The position numbers and the translations under genes were made by a program. A stretch of DNA of 64,000 nucleotides from Streptomyces sp. KL109B (GTDB lineage Bacteria > Actinomycetota > Actinomycetes > Streptomycetales > Streptomycetaceae): assembly GCF_030766935.1 (NCBI RefSeq), contig NZ_JASERL010000005.1, forward strand, positions 1-64,000, in the 5' to 3' direction. Below the pieces are notes generated by a model. That model did no database searches. It was not told the DNA's origin and saw only the letters and a list, made by a program, of their open reading frames with translations. This document shows, piece by piece, positions 17,735 through 27,082 of this stretch (position 1 is the stretch's first letter; each line of letters opens with the position of its first letter).

Positions 17735-19155
17735 TCGGCAGGGCTCGACTCGGCCGTGCGGAGTCGCTCGTACTCCTCGCGTGGCAGCGGCTTCGCGTCC
17801 GGGTTGCCGAGTTGGTCGAGGGGGACGCGGTACGTCTCCGGGGACTTCCAGGTCGCGATGGAGGCGATGACCGTGATGACGAGGCAGAGCGTGCCGATGG
17901 TGAGGGGCACGTTCGAGGAGCCGGGCGGGGCCACCATCGTGAAGATCGTCGGGAGGAAGGCGATGATCGCCAGGCCGACGTTCTGCGAGAGGGCGAAGCC
18001 GGTGACGCGGCGGTGGGCCGGGAAGAGTTCCTGGAAGAAGCAGGCGAACGTGGCGTTCCAGGCCTGGTAGGCGACGCCCCAGGAGAGCATGGCGAGGACG
18101 AAGGTCAGCGGCACGTTGTTGGAGCTGACGGCCCAGAGGTACGGGTAGCAGAGCAGGCCCGCCGCCAGTCCGCCGCCGATCATGATGGGGCGGCGGCCGA
18201 AGCGGTCGGAGAGGTGGCCGAAGACGGGGACGACGAAGAAGCCGGCGATGTTCGCGGCGATCTGGATCCACAGGTAGACGCTCGTGCTCATGCCGACGCC
18301 GTAGCCGGACTGCGTGGCGTACGCGCCGCCGAACACCGAGACGGTGACGCCGATGACGTTGACCAGGGTCATGCAGACCGCGCGGAGGATCTCCCGCCAG
18401 TTCTCCCGGAACGCCTCGACGAGCGGCACCCGGCGCGCCCGCGGGCCGGTCCCGTCGGCGTCCTGCTGCTCCTCGAAGGTCCTGGACTCCTCGACGCGCC
18501 GCCGGATCACGAACCCGGCGATCACGACCACCGCGCTGAGCACGAACGGGATGCGCCAGCCCCAGGACTTGAACGCCTCGTCGGACAGCAGCATCGACAT
18601 GGGAAGGAAGATCGCGGCGCCGAGGATCTGGCCCGCGACGGTGCCGTGCAGCGCGAAGCTCGCGAGGAAGCCGCGCCTGCCGTGCGGCGCGTGCTCGATG
18701 ATCATCGCGCTGGCTCCGCTCAACTCCCCCGCCACGGCGAAGCCTTGGACGAGGCGGACGAGGGTGAGGAGGATCGGGGCGACGATGCCGACCTGGCCGT
18801 ACGTGGGCAGCAGGGCCACCGCGAAGGTGGAGACACCCATCAGGAGCATGGCCAGGACGAGGACGTTCTTGCGGCCCTTCTTGTCTCCCCAGTGACCGAG
18901 CACGGCGGCGCCGATGGGGCGCGCGACGTATCCGACGGCGTACGTGCCGAGGGACGCGAGCACGGCGATGGTCGCGTTGCCCTCCGGGAAGAAGATCCCC
19001 GGGAAGACGAGCGCGGCGGCCTGGGCGTAGATGAACCAGTCGTAGTACTCGAGGGCACCACCGACCCAGCCGCTCGCCGCGGCCTTCCGCCACATCGCCC
19101 GCCCTGCGGTGGGCACTTCGGCGGTACGCGACACCTTTGACGCGGTCACGCTCAT
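17713..19155 (-). CDS. MFS transporter, metabolite:H+ symporter (MHS) type
   Basis: A 480-residue polytopic membrane protein with about 12 hydrophobic segments. The N-terminal ASGWVGGALEYYDWFIYAQA and the loop 2-3 motif GHWGDKKGRKNVL are typical of MHS family importers (shikimate, proline-betaine, citrate or aromatic acids). A central cytoplasmic loop around 230-255 is charged (RRRVEESRTFEEQQDADG). The ATG at 19155 follows a GAGGAG ribosome-binding site. It is upstream of the sulfatase gene and divergent from the Gfo/Idh operon. Its last codons lie in an intergenic repeat. Confidence 0.88.
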   Translation of the reverse strand: MSVTASKVSRTAEVPTAGRAMWRKAAASGWVGGALEYYDWFIYAQAAALVFPGIFFPEGNATIAVLASLGTYAVGYVARPIGAAVLGHWGDKKGRKNVLVLAMLLMGVSTFAVALLPTYGQVGIVAPILLTLVRLVQGFAVAGELSGASAMIIEHAPHGRRGFLASFALHGTVAGQILGAAIFLPMSMLLSDEAFKSWGWRIPFVLSAVVVIAGFVIRRRVEESRTFEEQQDADGTGPRARRVPLVEAFRENWREILRAVCMTLVNVIGVTVSVFGGAYATQSGYGVGMSTSVYLWIQIAANIAGFFVVPVFGHLSDRFGRRPIMIGGGLAAGLLCYPYLWAVSSNNVPLTFVLAMLSWGVAYQAWNATFACFFQELFPAHRRVTGFALSQNVGLAIIAFLPTIFTMVAPPGSSNVPLTIGTLCLVITVIASIATWKSPETYRVPLDQLGNPDAKPLPREEYERLRTAESSPADSSPSGD

Positions 19156-19191
19156 AGCTCTCCTCGGTGTGGTGTGGCCGCGATCGGCGTT

Positions 19192-19306
19192 TTGAAACGC
19201 TCCAGAGATGGCGGCTCGACAGATGGTCGACCCGAAGGCGGCTTCATACGAACCTGCGGTGTGCGGCCGTGTCAATGGGTTCGGGAACATTACTGATTCG
19301 TTTCAA
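19192..19306. promoter_or_regulatory. Divergent promoter region with inverted TTGAAACG half-sites
   Basis: Between the transporter start (19155) and the Gfo/Idh start (19452), TTGAAACG occurs at 19192-19199 and its inverse CGTTTCAA at 19299-19306. Each could be half of a LacI/GntR-type operator. Between them the sequence is less GC-rich than the genes, as expected of promoters. A diverged inverted copy of the intergenic repeat follows at about 19312-19372. Confidence 0.3.
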
Positions 19307-19410
19307 TCCATTGCGCGCCTGCGGCGATTGGGCGGCGGCGTCCGGGGCATGGCCCCGCGACCGCGACCCCTTGAACCGAGCCCTGACCTCCACATAGGGT
19401 CACCCTCAAC

Positions 19411-19424
19411 GGAAAGCGCTTTCC
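19411..19424. promoter_or_regulatory. LacI-family operator (perfect 14-bp palindrome)
   Basis: GGAAAGCGCTTTCC is a perfect palindrome with the central AGCGCT typical of LacI-family sugar regulators. It ends 27 bp before the Gfo/Idh start codon, where a bound repressor would block initiation of the three-gene operon. No LacI regulator gene lies in the window. Confidence 0.6.
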
Positions 19425-19451
19425 CCCCATACGCCTCCGCGAGGAACCCGC

Positions 19452-20549
19452 ATGCCAAGCCCCCTCCGCGCCGCCGTCGTCGGCACCGGCGCGATCGTCA
19501 CCGGCAGCCATCTGCCCGCCCTCACCGCCCTGCGCGACCGCGTCGAACTCGTCGCCGCCGTCGACGTCGACCAGGACCGCCTCGACGTCTTCCGCGCCCA
19601 GGCCGCCGAGGCCGGATTCGCGGACGTCGGCACGTACCCGGACCTGACCGCGATGCTCGAAGAGGCGCGCCCCGATCTCGTCCTGATCGGCACCCCTCCG
19701 GTGTTCCACCGCGAGCAGACCGTCGCGGCGCTCAAGTCCGGCGCCTGGGTGCTGTGCGAGAAGCCGCTCACCCTCTCCCTCGCCGAGTACGACGAGATCG
19801 CCGCCGCCGAGGAGGCCAGTGGCGCGTACGCCTCCGTGGTCTTCCAGCACCGTTACGGCTCCGGCGCCGTGCACGCCCGCGCGCTGCTCGGCGAGGGCAC
19901 GCTCGGCCGCCCGCTCGTCGCCCACTGCCAGACGACGTGGTACCGCGACGCCGCCTACTACGAGGTGCCCTGGCGCGGCCGTTGGGCCAGCGAGGGCGGC
20001 GGCCCGGTGATGGGTCACGGCATCCACCAGTACGACCTGATGCTGCACCTGCTCGGCGACTGGACCGAGATCCGGGCGATGGCGGCCCGCTTGGTGCACG
20101 ACACGGAGAGCGAGGACGTGTCGACCGCGCTGGTGCGGTTCGAGAACGGCGCGCTCGGTACGGTCGTCAACTCCGTGCTGTCGCCGGACGAGACGAGCCG
20201 CGTCCGCGTCGACTGCGAGAAGGCCACGGTCGAGCTGACGCACCTGTACGGGCACGGCAACGACGACTGGCGCTACACCCCGGCCCCCGGCACCGAGCCG
20301 CCGCCCGCGCCCACCGCCGACGTACCCAGCTCGCACACCGCGCAGCTGACCGCGCTGCTCGACGCGTACGACGCCGGGGTCCGGCCGCCCGGCAGCGGCC
20401 AGAGCGCCCGCCGTACGCTGGAGTTCGCCGCCGCGCTCTACAAGTCGGCGTTCACCGGCGGCACGGTCACGGCCGGCGAGATCGGCCCCGGTGACCCGTT
20501 CTACGCGGCGATGCACGGAGACCACCCGGATTGGAGCCCGAAGCAGTGA
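19452..20549 (+). CDS. Gfo/Idh/MocA family oxidoreductase
   Basis: A 365-residue NAD(P)-dependent sugar or inositol dehydrogenase-type enzyme. The Rossmann motif AVVGTGAIVTGSHLPAL lies at about 7-23 and the conserved CEKPLTLSLAEYDEI around 100-114, with K in EKP essential. The C-terminal alpha/beta domain contains GGGPVMGHGIHQYDLMLHLL with the conserved histidines. The start ATG follows GAGGAACCCGC. It is first in an operon with DUF6807 and cupin genes, behind a LacI-type operator, so sugar catabolism is likely. Confidence 0.88.
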   Translation: MPSPLRAAVVGTGAIVTGSHLPALTALRDRVELVAAVDVDQDRLDVFRAQAAEAGFADVGTYPDLTAMLEEARPDLVLIGTPPVFHREQTVAALKSGAWVLCEKPLTLSLAEYDEIAAAEEASGAYASVVFQHRYGSGAVHARALLGEGTLGRPLVAHCQTTWYRDAAYYEVPWRGRWASEGGGPVMGHGIHQYDLMLHLLGDWTEIRAMAARLVHDTESEDVSTALVRFENGALGTVVNSVLSPDETSRVRVDCEKATVELTHLYGHGNDDWRYTPAPGTEPPPAPTADVPSSHTAQLTALLDAYDAGVRPPGSGQSARRTLEFAAALYKSAFTGGTVTAGEIGPGDPFYAAMHGDHPDWSPKQ

Positions 20550-21496
20550 AGCCCGAAGCAGTGAACAGTGATGCCGGGAACACCCTTCAGGTCGACCACC
20601 GCTACGGCGAGCGCGTCGTGGTGCGTTCCGCCGCAACCGGCACGGACCTCTTCTCCTACGTCTACAAGCCGGACCCGGACGCCTTCGAGGCCCGCAAGCC
20701 GTATGTGCACCCGCTGCGCACGCTGTCCGGGAACCTGGTCTCGGGCTACCGGCCGAACGACCACCGCTGGCACAAGGGCCTCCAGATGACGGCCAGCCAT
20801 CTCTCCGGGCAGAACTTCTGGGGCGGCAACTGCTATGTGCACGGCGAGGGTTATCTGCCGCTGCACGACCGCATCGGCTCGATGCGGCACGACGGCTTCG
20901 ACGCCGTGGACGTACGCGACGACGAGCTGCACTTCGGCGAGCGGCTCACATGGATCGAGAACGGCGGCGCGGAGTGGGCGCGTGAGCTGCGCGGGGTGCG
21001 GGTGCACTCGGTGGACGCGGGCTCCGGCTCGTACGCCGTCGACTGGTCGATCGAGCTGACGAACACCCGCGAGGACGGCAAGGCGCTGCGCTTCGGTTCG
21101 CCGACGACGGCGGGCCGCGAGATGGCCGGGTACACGGGTCTCCAGTGGCGTGGGCCGCGCGACTTCACCGGCGGGAAGGTCTTCGGGCCGGACGCCGAGG
21201 GCGAGTTGATGGGCACGCAGGGGCCGTGGCTGGCGTTCACCGGCGAGCACGACGACGTCGACGCGCACTCGACGCTCGTGTTCGAGCACGCGCCGGAGAA
21301 CGCGGAGGCGATCCACGCCTCGCACTGGTTCGTGCGCTCGGAGCCGATTCCGACGGTGGCGTTCTCCTGGGCGTTCTTCGAGGAGTTCGCGCTGCCGGCG
21401 GGCGAGACCTTCCGCTACCGGTACCGGATCGTGGTCGCCGACGGCGCCTGGGACCGGGAGCGAGTGGCGAGCCGCCTGAAGGAGCTCGCGTGGTGA
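20546..21496 (+). CDS. DUF6807 (PmoA-like) family protein
   Basis: A 316-residue protein of the DUF6807/PmoA family, often found beside sugar oxidoreductases. Recognisable segments are YVHPLRTLSGNLVSGYRPND, HRWHKGLQMTASHLSGQNFW and SPTTAGREMAGYTGLQWRG, all rich in conserved His/Arg/Trp. The enzymatic role of the family is not established to my knowledge. The GTG at 20546 overlaps the upstream TGA by 4 bp, so it is translationally coupled; a TTG at 20531 is a less likely start. Confidence 0.75.
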   Translation: MKPEAVNSDAGNTLQVDHRYGERVVVRSAATGTDLFSYVYKPDPDAFEARKPYVHPLRTLSGNLVSGYRPNDHRWHKGLQMTASHLSGQNFWGGNCYVHGEGYLPLHDRIGSMRHDGFDAVDVRDDELHFGERLTWIENGGAEWARELRGVRVHSVDAGSGSYAVDWSIELTNTREDGKALRFGSPTTAGREMAGYTGLQWRGPRDFTGGKVFGPDAEGELMGTQGPWLAFTGEHDDVDAHSTLVFEHAPENAEAIHASHWFVRSEPIPTVAFSWAFFEEFALPAGETFRYRYRIVVADGAWDRERVASRLKELAW

Positions 21497-22248
21497 GCCG
21501 CCCGGACACCGCCGCCGGTCTCGACAGGCCGCTGCCCGGCGGCATCGGACTGTCGCATCTGTCCGCGTACGACTGGGAGGCGGCGGACGGCGTCTGTGGC
21601 GGCAGCCCGCATCTGCACCTGGTGTGCACGGAGGCGTACGTCGTGACGGGCGGGCGCGGCGCCGTGCAGACGCTGAGCCCGGACGGCTACCGGGACACGC
21701 CCCTTGAGGCGGGTTCGGTGGCGTGGTTCGAGCCGGGCACGGTGCACCGCATGGTGCAGGGCGGCGAGCTGCGCGTCACCGTCCTGATGCAGAACAGTGG
21801 GCTCCCGGAGGCGGGGGACGCGGTGTTCACGTTCCCGCCGGAGTATCTGGCGGATCCGGAGAAGTACGCCGCCGCTGCCTCGCTGCCCGCGGAGCCGACG
21901 GAGGCGGAGGCCGCCGCGCGGCGCCGCCGTGACCTCGCGGTCGAGGGGTATCTGCCGCTGCGCGAGGCCCTCGCGGCGGGCGACGCGGAGCCGCTGCGCG
22001 CGTTCCAGCGGGCCGCCGCCGCCCTTGTGCGCCCGCGCGTTCCCGCGTGGCGCGAGCTGTGGCGCACCGGCGCCCTGGCCGCCGCCGAACGCACCGGGGC
22101 CCAGCTCGACGCCCTGGAAGCGGGTGCGGCCGACGGTTACCTCGCCGCGTCGACCGCGCACTCCGCGACGCCGACGCGCCACGGCGGCCTCGGCATGTGC
22201 GGGCGCCGCGAGGAGTACGGCATCGAGGGTGCGACGCTGCCGCGCTGA
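21493..22248 (+). CDS. Cupin domain protein
   Basis: A 251-residue protein with an N-terminal cupin fold: the first cupin motif is CGGSPHLHLVCTEAYVVTGG (about 35-54) and the second is VAWFEPGTVHRM (about 76-87), giving metal-ligand histidines and a glutamate. The C-terminal half is alpha-helical and Ala/Arg-rich, of unknown role. GTG 21493 overlaps the upstream TGA by 4 bp, completing a coupled three-gene operon. It could be a sugar isomerase/epimerase or a ligand-sensing protein of the pathway. Confidence 0.75.
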   Translation: MSRPDTAAGLDRPLPGGIGLSHLSAYDWEAADGVCGGSPHLHLVCTEAYVVTGGRGAVQTLSPDGYRDTPLEAGSVAWFEPGTVHRMVQGGELRVTVLMQNSGLPEAGDAVFTFPPEYLADPEKYAAAASLPAEPTEAEAAARRRRDLAVEGYLPLREALAAGDAEPLRAFQRAAAALVRPRVPAWRELWRTGALAAAERTGAQLDALEAGAADGYLAASTAHSATPTRHGGLGMCGRREEYGIEGATLPR

Positions 22249-22290
22249 GCGGTACGGGAGTTGACGGGGAGGGCGGCGGGCGCCGGGGCG

Positions 22291-22827
22291 TCACTTCGGC
22301 CCGCTGCCCAGCCGTCCCTCCAGCTGGAGGAGCAACTCACCGAGCAGCACCCCGAGTTGTTCGTCCTTCCCCTCCCCCAGGCCCGCGAGGACCGAGCCCT
22401 CGTACGCGAGTTGGCTCGGCAGCAGGTCGTCGACGAGCGCGCGGCCCTCGTCGGTCAGGCTGAGGTGCGAGACTCGGCGGTCGCGGGTGTCGCCGCGGCG
22501 GACGATCAGCCCGCGTTCCTGGAGCTGTTTGAGGCGCTTGGTGACGGCGGCGCCGGAGGCGAAGGTCTCGCGGGCGAGGTCGCCCGGGGTGAGTTCGCGG
22601 CCGGTGCGGCGCAGGGTTCCCAGGAGGTCGAACTCGGCTCTGGTGAGGCCCGCGTGCCGCAGCGGCGCGTCCTCGGCCTGCTGCAGCAGGGCGGCGCAGC
22701 GGTTGATGCGGCCGATGATCTCCATGGGCGCCGTGTCGATGTCGGGGCGTACGGACTGCCACTGCCGTACGACCGACGACACGATGTCGAGCGGCCCCGT
22801 TGCCGCCGCGCCTTGCTGCGTGCTCAT
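22291..22827 (-). CDS. MarR family transcriptional regulator
   Basis: A 178-residue winged-helix regulator. The DNA-binding region includes LTRAEFDLLGTLRRTGRELT, LARETFASGAAVTKRLKQL and the wing RRGDTRDRRVSHLSLTDEG, standard for MarR proteins. These usually repress efflux or stress genes and respond to phenolic compounds. It is 57 bp downstream of the FUSC membrane protein gene on the same strand, so that gene is a plausible regulatory partner. Start ATG 22827. Confidence 0.88.
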   Translation of the reverse strand: MSTQQGAAATGPLDIVSSVVRQWQSVRPDIDTAPMEIIGRINRCAALLQQAEDAPLRHAGLTRAEFDLLGTLRRTGRELTPGDLARETFASGAAVTKRLKQLQERGLIVRRGDTRDRRVSHLSLTDEGRALVDDLLPSQLAYEGSVLAGLGEGKDEQLGVLLGELLLQLEGRLGSGPK

Positions 22828-22883
22828 GCCTGCCTGACCGGACCTTCCTCATGGGCCGAACGTTGTGCGTCCGCCACTATCCG

Positions 22884-24560
22884 CTACTTCGGGGCGCCCG
22901 CACCACTCGGGTCGCCCGCGGTCGCCTGGCGGCGGACGGTCGCCGCGAGGGTGCGGTGGCCGGACTGCTCGGCGGCGAGGACCCGCTCCTCGGGCAGGGC
23001 GCGCTGCCACCACTCGCCGGCGGCGGTGTCGGCGGCGGCGCGCAGGTCGACGAGGGCGGCGGCGAGATTGCGGCGGGCCGTCTCCAGGGCGGCGTGGCCA
23101 GGGGCGGGCAGCGCGAGGGTGCGCTCGGCGCTCTCGCGGGCGGTGTCGCTCGTGGTGAGGGCGCGCTCGATGCCGTTGGTGGCGCGCCGGTTGGTGACGA
23201 CGATGGCGGCGACGACGCCGAGCACGGCGCCGACGAGGGTGTCGACGATCCGGTCGCCGATCAGCTCGCCGGGCTCCTGGTAGCGGGCGAACTCGGTGAC
23301 CAGGAGCGCCATCGGCGTGACGCACAGGCTGCCGAGCCAGTAGTTGCGGGTGATGAGCGCCTCGGCCCCGAAGGCGCAGGCGAGGACGCACAGGACGAGC
23401 GCGATCCGGCTGGCGTGGGCGAGCGGGACGATGGCGGCGAAGACGAGGACACCGGCGATGTTGCCGACGACGCGCTGCACGCCCCGGTTCCAGGACAGGG
23501 TGAGGTTGGCCTGGTAGAGCGAGGCGGCCGTGACGAGGGCCCAGTAGGGGCGGCCGACGCCGATGGCGAGCGAGGCGTATCCGGCGAGGGCGCAGCCGAC
23601 GAACGTACGCAGGACGATCGGCTGAAGCGGCGAGCCGGGGCCGATCCGCCGCCACAACGAGGGCTTGCCGCCCGCGAGTTCGGCCTCGATGCCGAGGAGT
23701 TCGTCGTCCATCCCCGCGATGCGCGCGGGCCGCGGCACGGCGCCCGCGCCGCGCAGTCCGCCCGCCCAGGCGCGCAACTGGTCCGCGTCGGTGTCGGCGG
23801 GCGCCGCGATCGCGACCTCGGCGCGCAGCACGAGCCGCTCCAGGGCGCGCCGCGCCTCCGTGCGCGCGCCGGTGGCGAGCAGCGACTGCCAGGCGGCGTG
23901 CACGGCGGCGGCGGCCGCGCCGCGGGCGGGCGCGTGCTCGGGCCGGTCGACGTACGCGGCGGCGGCGTTCAGGGCGCGGGCGGTGGCCCGGCGCTCGGGG
24001 CCGTGCGGCCGTACGACGGCGGGGGCCATGCCGACGAGCCAGGCGACCGCGGCGGCGGCCAGCATCAGCCCGAGGTGGCCCGGCACCTGCCCGATGGTCT
24101 GCGGCGCGAACAGGGTCGCCGAGCTGATGAACGTGAAGATCAGGTGTCCGGGCGGCCCGATCCGGGTGGCGTCGCAGAGCCCCTTCTGCGCGGCGGCGAG
24201 CAGCGCGCCGACGGCGACGAGGACGGCCGCGGACGTCGTGAGCGAGGCGGCGACGAGGGCGACCGCGATGCTCGCGAACATTCCGGCGATCACCCCGGCG
24301 AGGGCACGCGCGCGTGCCGCGTACGGGAGGTTGTGCCCGTACAGGGCGCACAGGCTGCCCGCCATCGTGTACATCGCCAGGTCGAGCCGGCCGAGCGCGA
24401 GCAGCGTCAGGTTCGGTATCGCGGTGGCGACGACGACGCTGGTCGCGGGCTTGATCCAGGTGTCCGACGGCTTGTTGATGCGCAGCACTCCGGCGAGCGG
24501 GAGGCGATGGACGGCGGGGGTTCTGGCGGGGGTTCTGGAGGGGGGTGGTGTGCTGCTCAT
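22884..24560 (-). CDS. FUSC family / aromatic acid exporter-like membrane protein
   Basis: A 558-residue protein with two blocks of transmembrane helices, about 40-180 and 320-450, separated by a soluble region, as in the fusaric-acid-resistance (FUSC) family. The second block shows GVGRPYWALVTAASLYQANL and LSWNRGVQRVVGNIAGVLVF, the typical repeat. Likely an efflux pump for aromatic acids or toxic compounds at the plasma membrane. Probably co-transcribed with or regulated by the adjacent MarR gene. Confidence 0.8.
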   Translation of the reverse strand: MSSTPPPSRTPARTPAVHRLPLAGVLRINKPSDTWIKPATSVVVATAIPNLTLLALGRLDLAMYTMAGSLCALYGHNLPYAARARALAGVIAGMFASIAVALVAASLTTSAAVLVAVGALLAAAQKGLCDATRIGPPGHLIFTFISSATLFAPQTIGQVPGHLGLMLAAAAVAWLVGMAPAVVRPHGPERRATARALNAAAAYVDRPEHAPARGAAAAAVHAAWQSLLATGARTEARRALERLVLRAEVAIAAPADTDADQLRAWAGGLRGAGAVPRPARIAGMDDELLGIEAELAGGKPSLWRRIGPGSPLQPIVLRTFVGCALAGYASLAIGVGRPYWALVTAASLYQANLTLSWNRGVQRVVGNIAGVLVFAAIVPLAHASRIALVLCVLACAFGAEALITRNYWLGSLCVTPMALLVTEFARYQEPGELIGDRIVDTLVGAVLGVVAAIVVTNRRATNGIERALTTSDTARESAERTLALPAPGHAALETARRNLAAALVDLRAAADTAAGEWWQRALPEERVLAAEQSGHRTLAATVRRQATAGDPSGAGAPK

Positions 24561-24691
24561 AAATAAAGCTTAGCAGGTGTTTTACCCGTGAATGATTTTC
24601 GCGTGCTCCCCTGCGCCGCCGTACGCACCCGCCCGCCGGGGCATCTCCCGGACGAACGGAGACGGAGACCCACAAGAAGAAGGGGGACCCG

Positions 24692-25255
24692 GTGCACGGA
24701 CCGCTCTCGGCCGCCTGGCTGCTGGTCGCGCTGTGCGCGGCGACCGGCGCGTACTGCCTGCTGCGCCTGCGCAGCGACGTCGAGGAGCAGCGCCGCACGG
24801 CCGGCGGCGAGGCCCTGATGGGATTCGGCATGGCGCTGATGGCCGTGCCCGCCGCGGTGCTCACGCCGCCCGCCTGGACATGGCTCCTGTACGCGGCCGT
24901 GTTCGGCGCCGCCGCGCTCCGCGCGCTCTGGGCCGCCAGGAACGGGGCCCATCACCTGCACCACCTGGTGGGCACCTTCGCCATGGCGTACATGGCGGTG
25001 GCGATGGCCGCCCGCCCCGAGGCCCACGCCCACCACGGCGGCGCGGGCACCCCGGCCCTGACGGGCGGCCTCCTCGTCTACTTCACGGTGTACGTGCTGT
25101 GGTCGGGCGCCCGCCTGGTACCGGCCACGGCGACGGCCACTGCCACGGCCACCGGATCGGCGGCCGCGCCGGGCTGGGGCGACCGCCCGGAGCTGGCGCG
25201 GGCGTGCCGCCTGTCGATGGGGATCGGGATGCTGGCGATGCTCCTGACGATGTGA
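24692..25255 (+). CDS. DUF5134 domain membrane protein
   Basis: A 187-residue protein with about five hydrophobic helices, resembling the actinobacterial DUF5134 family. A histidine cluster (GAHHLHHLVGTFAMAYMA, then PEAHAHHGG) lies in the loops and may bind metal or heme; this is inference. A short ATATATATAT alternation near 144-153 marks a low-complexity linker. The start is GTG 24692. Function unknown. Confidence 0.7.
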   Translation: MHGPLSAAWLLVALCAATGAYCLLRLRSDVEEQRRTAGGEALMGFGMALMAVPAAVLTPPAWTWLLYAAVFGAAALRALWAARNGAHHLHHLVGTFAMAYMAVAMAARPEAHAHHGGAGTPALTGGLLVYFTVYVLWSGARLVPATATATATATGSAAAPGWGDRPELARACRLSMGIGMLAMLLTM

Positions 25256-25357
25256 CGGCCGACGAAGACGATGTGACGGCCAACGAAACCGTGGCATACG
25301 TCACTTGCCGCGCCAGGCCATACCCGTGGGTAGCGCCCGCCTCATAGGGTGACGGCC

Positions 25358-26293
25358 ATGACGGTCCCCGTAGCACTGCTGCTGCTCGGCGCCCTTGCCG
25401 CTCTGGTCGCGCCGCGGCTGCTCGCGCGCGCCGGCTGGACGGAGCGGGAGCCGATCGTCGCGTTGTGGGCGTGGCAGTGCGTAGTGGCGGGGGTGTTGTT
25501 GTGCTGCGTGCTGTCGATGACGTTGAGCGCGGCGGCGGCCTGGGGTGCCGTGCGCGGCCAGGTGTTCGCGGGCGCGCCGCACGGCGTCGTGGACGCGTAC
25601 GCGCTGCGCGCCTCGGGGCCGTGGGCGGAGACCCTCGCCGTGACGCTCGCGCTCGGCGGGGCGTGGACGGTGGCGATGCTGGTGCGCGAGGTGCGGGCCG
25701 CGCGGGCGCGGCGGCGCGCGCGGCGGGCCGAACTCCTGGACCGGGCCCCGCTGTTGCCCGGTGAGGAGCCGGGCCCCGACCGCCTGGTCATCCTGGAGGG
25801 CAAGCGTCCTGACGCCTGGTGGCTGTCGGGTGCGACGCCCCAACTGGTCATCACCACGGCCGCGTTGCAGCGCCTGAAGGGGCGCCAGTTGGACGCGGTG
25901 CTCGCGCACGAGATGGGGCACGCGCGGTGGCGGCACGACTGGCTGCTGCACTGCTCGGGCGCGCTGGCCGCCGGCTTCCCGCAGGTGCCGGTGTTCGCCT
26001 CGTTCCGCGACGAGATGCACCGCCTGGTGGAGCTCGCGGCGGACGACGTGGCCTCGCGCCGCTTCGGCCGCATGAGCATCGCGCTCGCACTGGTCGAACT
26101 CAACGAGGACCGTGGCGTGTTCGGGCCCTGCCCGACGACGCACGCGCACGTCCCGCAGCGCGTACACAGGCTGCTCGCTCCCCAGTCACGCCTGACGCCC
26201 GCGCACCGGCTGCGCCTGACGGCGGCCGCGGCGCTGATCCCGCTGGTGCCGCTGCTGGTCGCGTTCGTGCCCGGTCTGCGGGCGCTGGGGTAG
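25358..26293 (+). CDS. M56 family membrane metallopeptidase (BlaR1/HtpX-like)
   Basis: A 311-residue integral membrane peptidase. The zinc motif is HEMGH at 184-188, with the downstream glutamate in VELAADDVA supplying the third ligand. Three to four transmembrane helices flank the cytosolic metalloprotease region (near 5-22, 38-60, 90-110 and the C-terminus). Single-gene M56 proteins in Streptomyces usually pair with a BlaI-type repressor, but none is adjacent. ATG 25358 is preferred over GTG 25349. Confidence 0.8.
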   Translation: MTVPVALLLLGALAALVAPRLLARAGWTEREPIVALWAWQCVVAGVLLCCVLSMTLSAAAAWGAVRGQVFAGAPHGVVDAYALRASGPWAETLAVTLALGGAWTVAMLVREVRAARARRRARRAELLDRAPLLPGEEPGPDRLVILEGKRPDAWWLSGATPQLVITTAALQRLKGRQLDAVLAHEMGHARWRHDWLLHCSGALAAGFPQVPVFASFRDEMHRLVELAADDVASRRFGRMSIALALVELNEDRGVFGPCPTTHAHVPQRVHRLLAPQSRLTPAHRLRLTAAAALIPLVPLLVAFVPGLRALG

Positions 26294-26359
26294 CCACGCC
26301 GCGCACACCGCGCGCGCCAGGATGGCCCGCGCGGCGGTCGATGAGCGAGGATCTTTCCC

Positions 26360-27049
26360 ATGCACCCGGCACGGCTCGACTCTCCGCCCCGTCGCCCCCG
26401 ATCCGCACGTCCGCTCGCGGCACCCGTCCCGGCCCTGACCCTCGGCTCCGTCGTACTGACCCTCCTCGTGGCACTCCGGTGGGGTCCGCTGATGGATCTC
26501 GACCGCGCCGTCGCACGCTCGCTGCACGAGCGGGCCCTCGACGATCCCGGGCTCACCCACGCCGCCCGTGTCCTGACCGACTGGGTGTGGGACCCGTGGA
26601 CCATGCGGGCCCTGTGCGCCGTGGTCGTCCTCGCGCTCGTGTGGCGGCTGCGGGACTGGGTGCTCGCCGGATGGGTCGCCGCCACCTGCCTGGTCGGGAC
26701 GCTCCTGCAACAGGGCCTGAAGGCGGCCCTCGACCGGCCGCGCCCGGTGTGGCGCGAGCCGGTCGACTCGGCGCACTACGCGGCGTACCCCTCGGGGCAC
26801 GCGATGACGGCGGCCGTCGTGTGCGGGCTCGTGCTGTGGCTGCTGCGGCGGTACGGGGCCGGGCCCGCGCTCTGGTACCCCGCGCTCGTCCTCGCCGTGG
26901 TGTCGGTGCTCGGCGTCGGCCTGACCCGGCTGTGGCTCGGCGTGCACTGGCCTTCGGACGTGCTCGGCGGCTGGCTGCTCGGGGCGCTGACGGTGGCGCT
27001 GGCCACGGCGGCGTACGACAGGTGGGCGGCGCCCAACGCCCGTGCTTGA
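26360..27049 (+). CDS. PAP2 family phosphatase
   Basis: A 229-residue membrane phosphatase of the PAP2/phosphatidylglycerophosphatase B superfamily. All three signature motifs are present: KAALDRPRP (121-129), PSGH (144-147) and R190...H196...D200 in TRLWLGVHWPSD. Five or six transmembrane helices are apparent. Such enzymes dephosphorylate undecaprenyl pyrophosphate or lipid phosphates at the outer face of the membrane. Start ATG 26360. Confidence 0.88.
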   Translation: MHPARLDSPPRRPRSARPLAAPVPALTLGSVVLTLLVALRWGPLMDLDRAVARSLHERALDDPGLTHAARVLTDWVWDPWTMRALCAVVVLALVWRLRDWVLAGWVAATCLVGTLLQQGLKAALDRPRPVWREPVDSAHYAAYPSGHAMTAAVVCGLVLWLLRRYGAGPALWYPALVLAVVSVLGVGLTRLWLGVHWPSDVLGGWLLGALTVALATAAYDRWAAPNARA

Positions 27050-27082
27050 CCCGAGAGTTCGCCGGGCCCGAGGATCGGCCGT

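Noticed and set aside
16262..19093. Single 943-codon minus-strand frame covering sulfatase and transporter region
   Set aside because: Only the last 460 codons are protein-like (sulfatase). The rest is an out-of-frame shadow of the MHS transporter gene.
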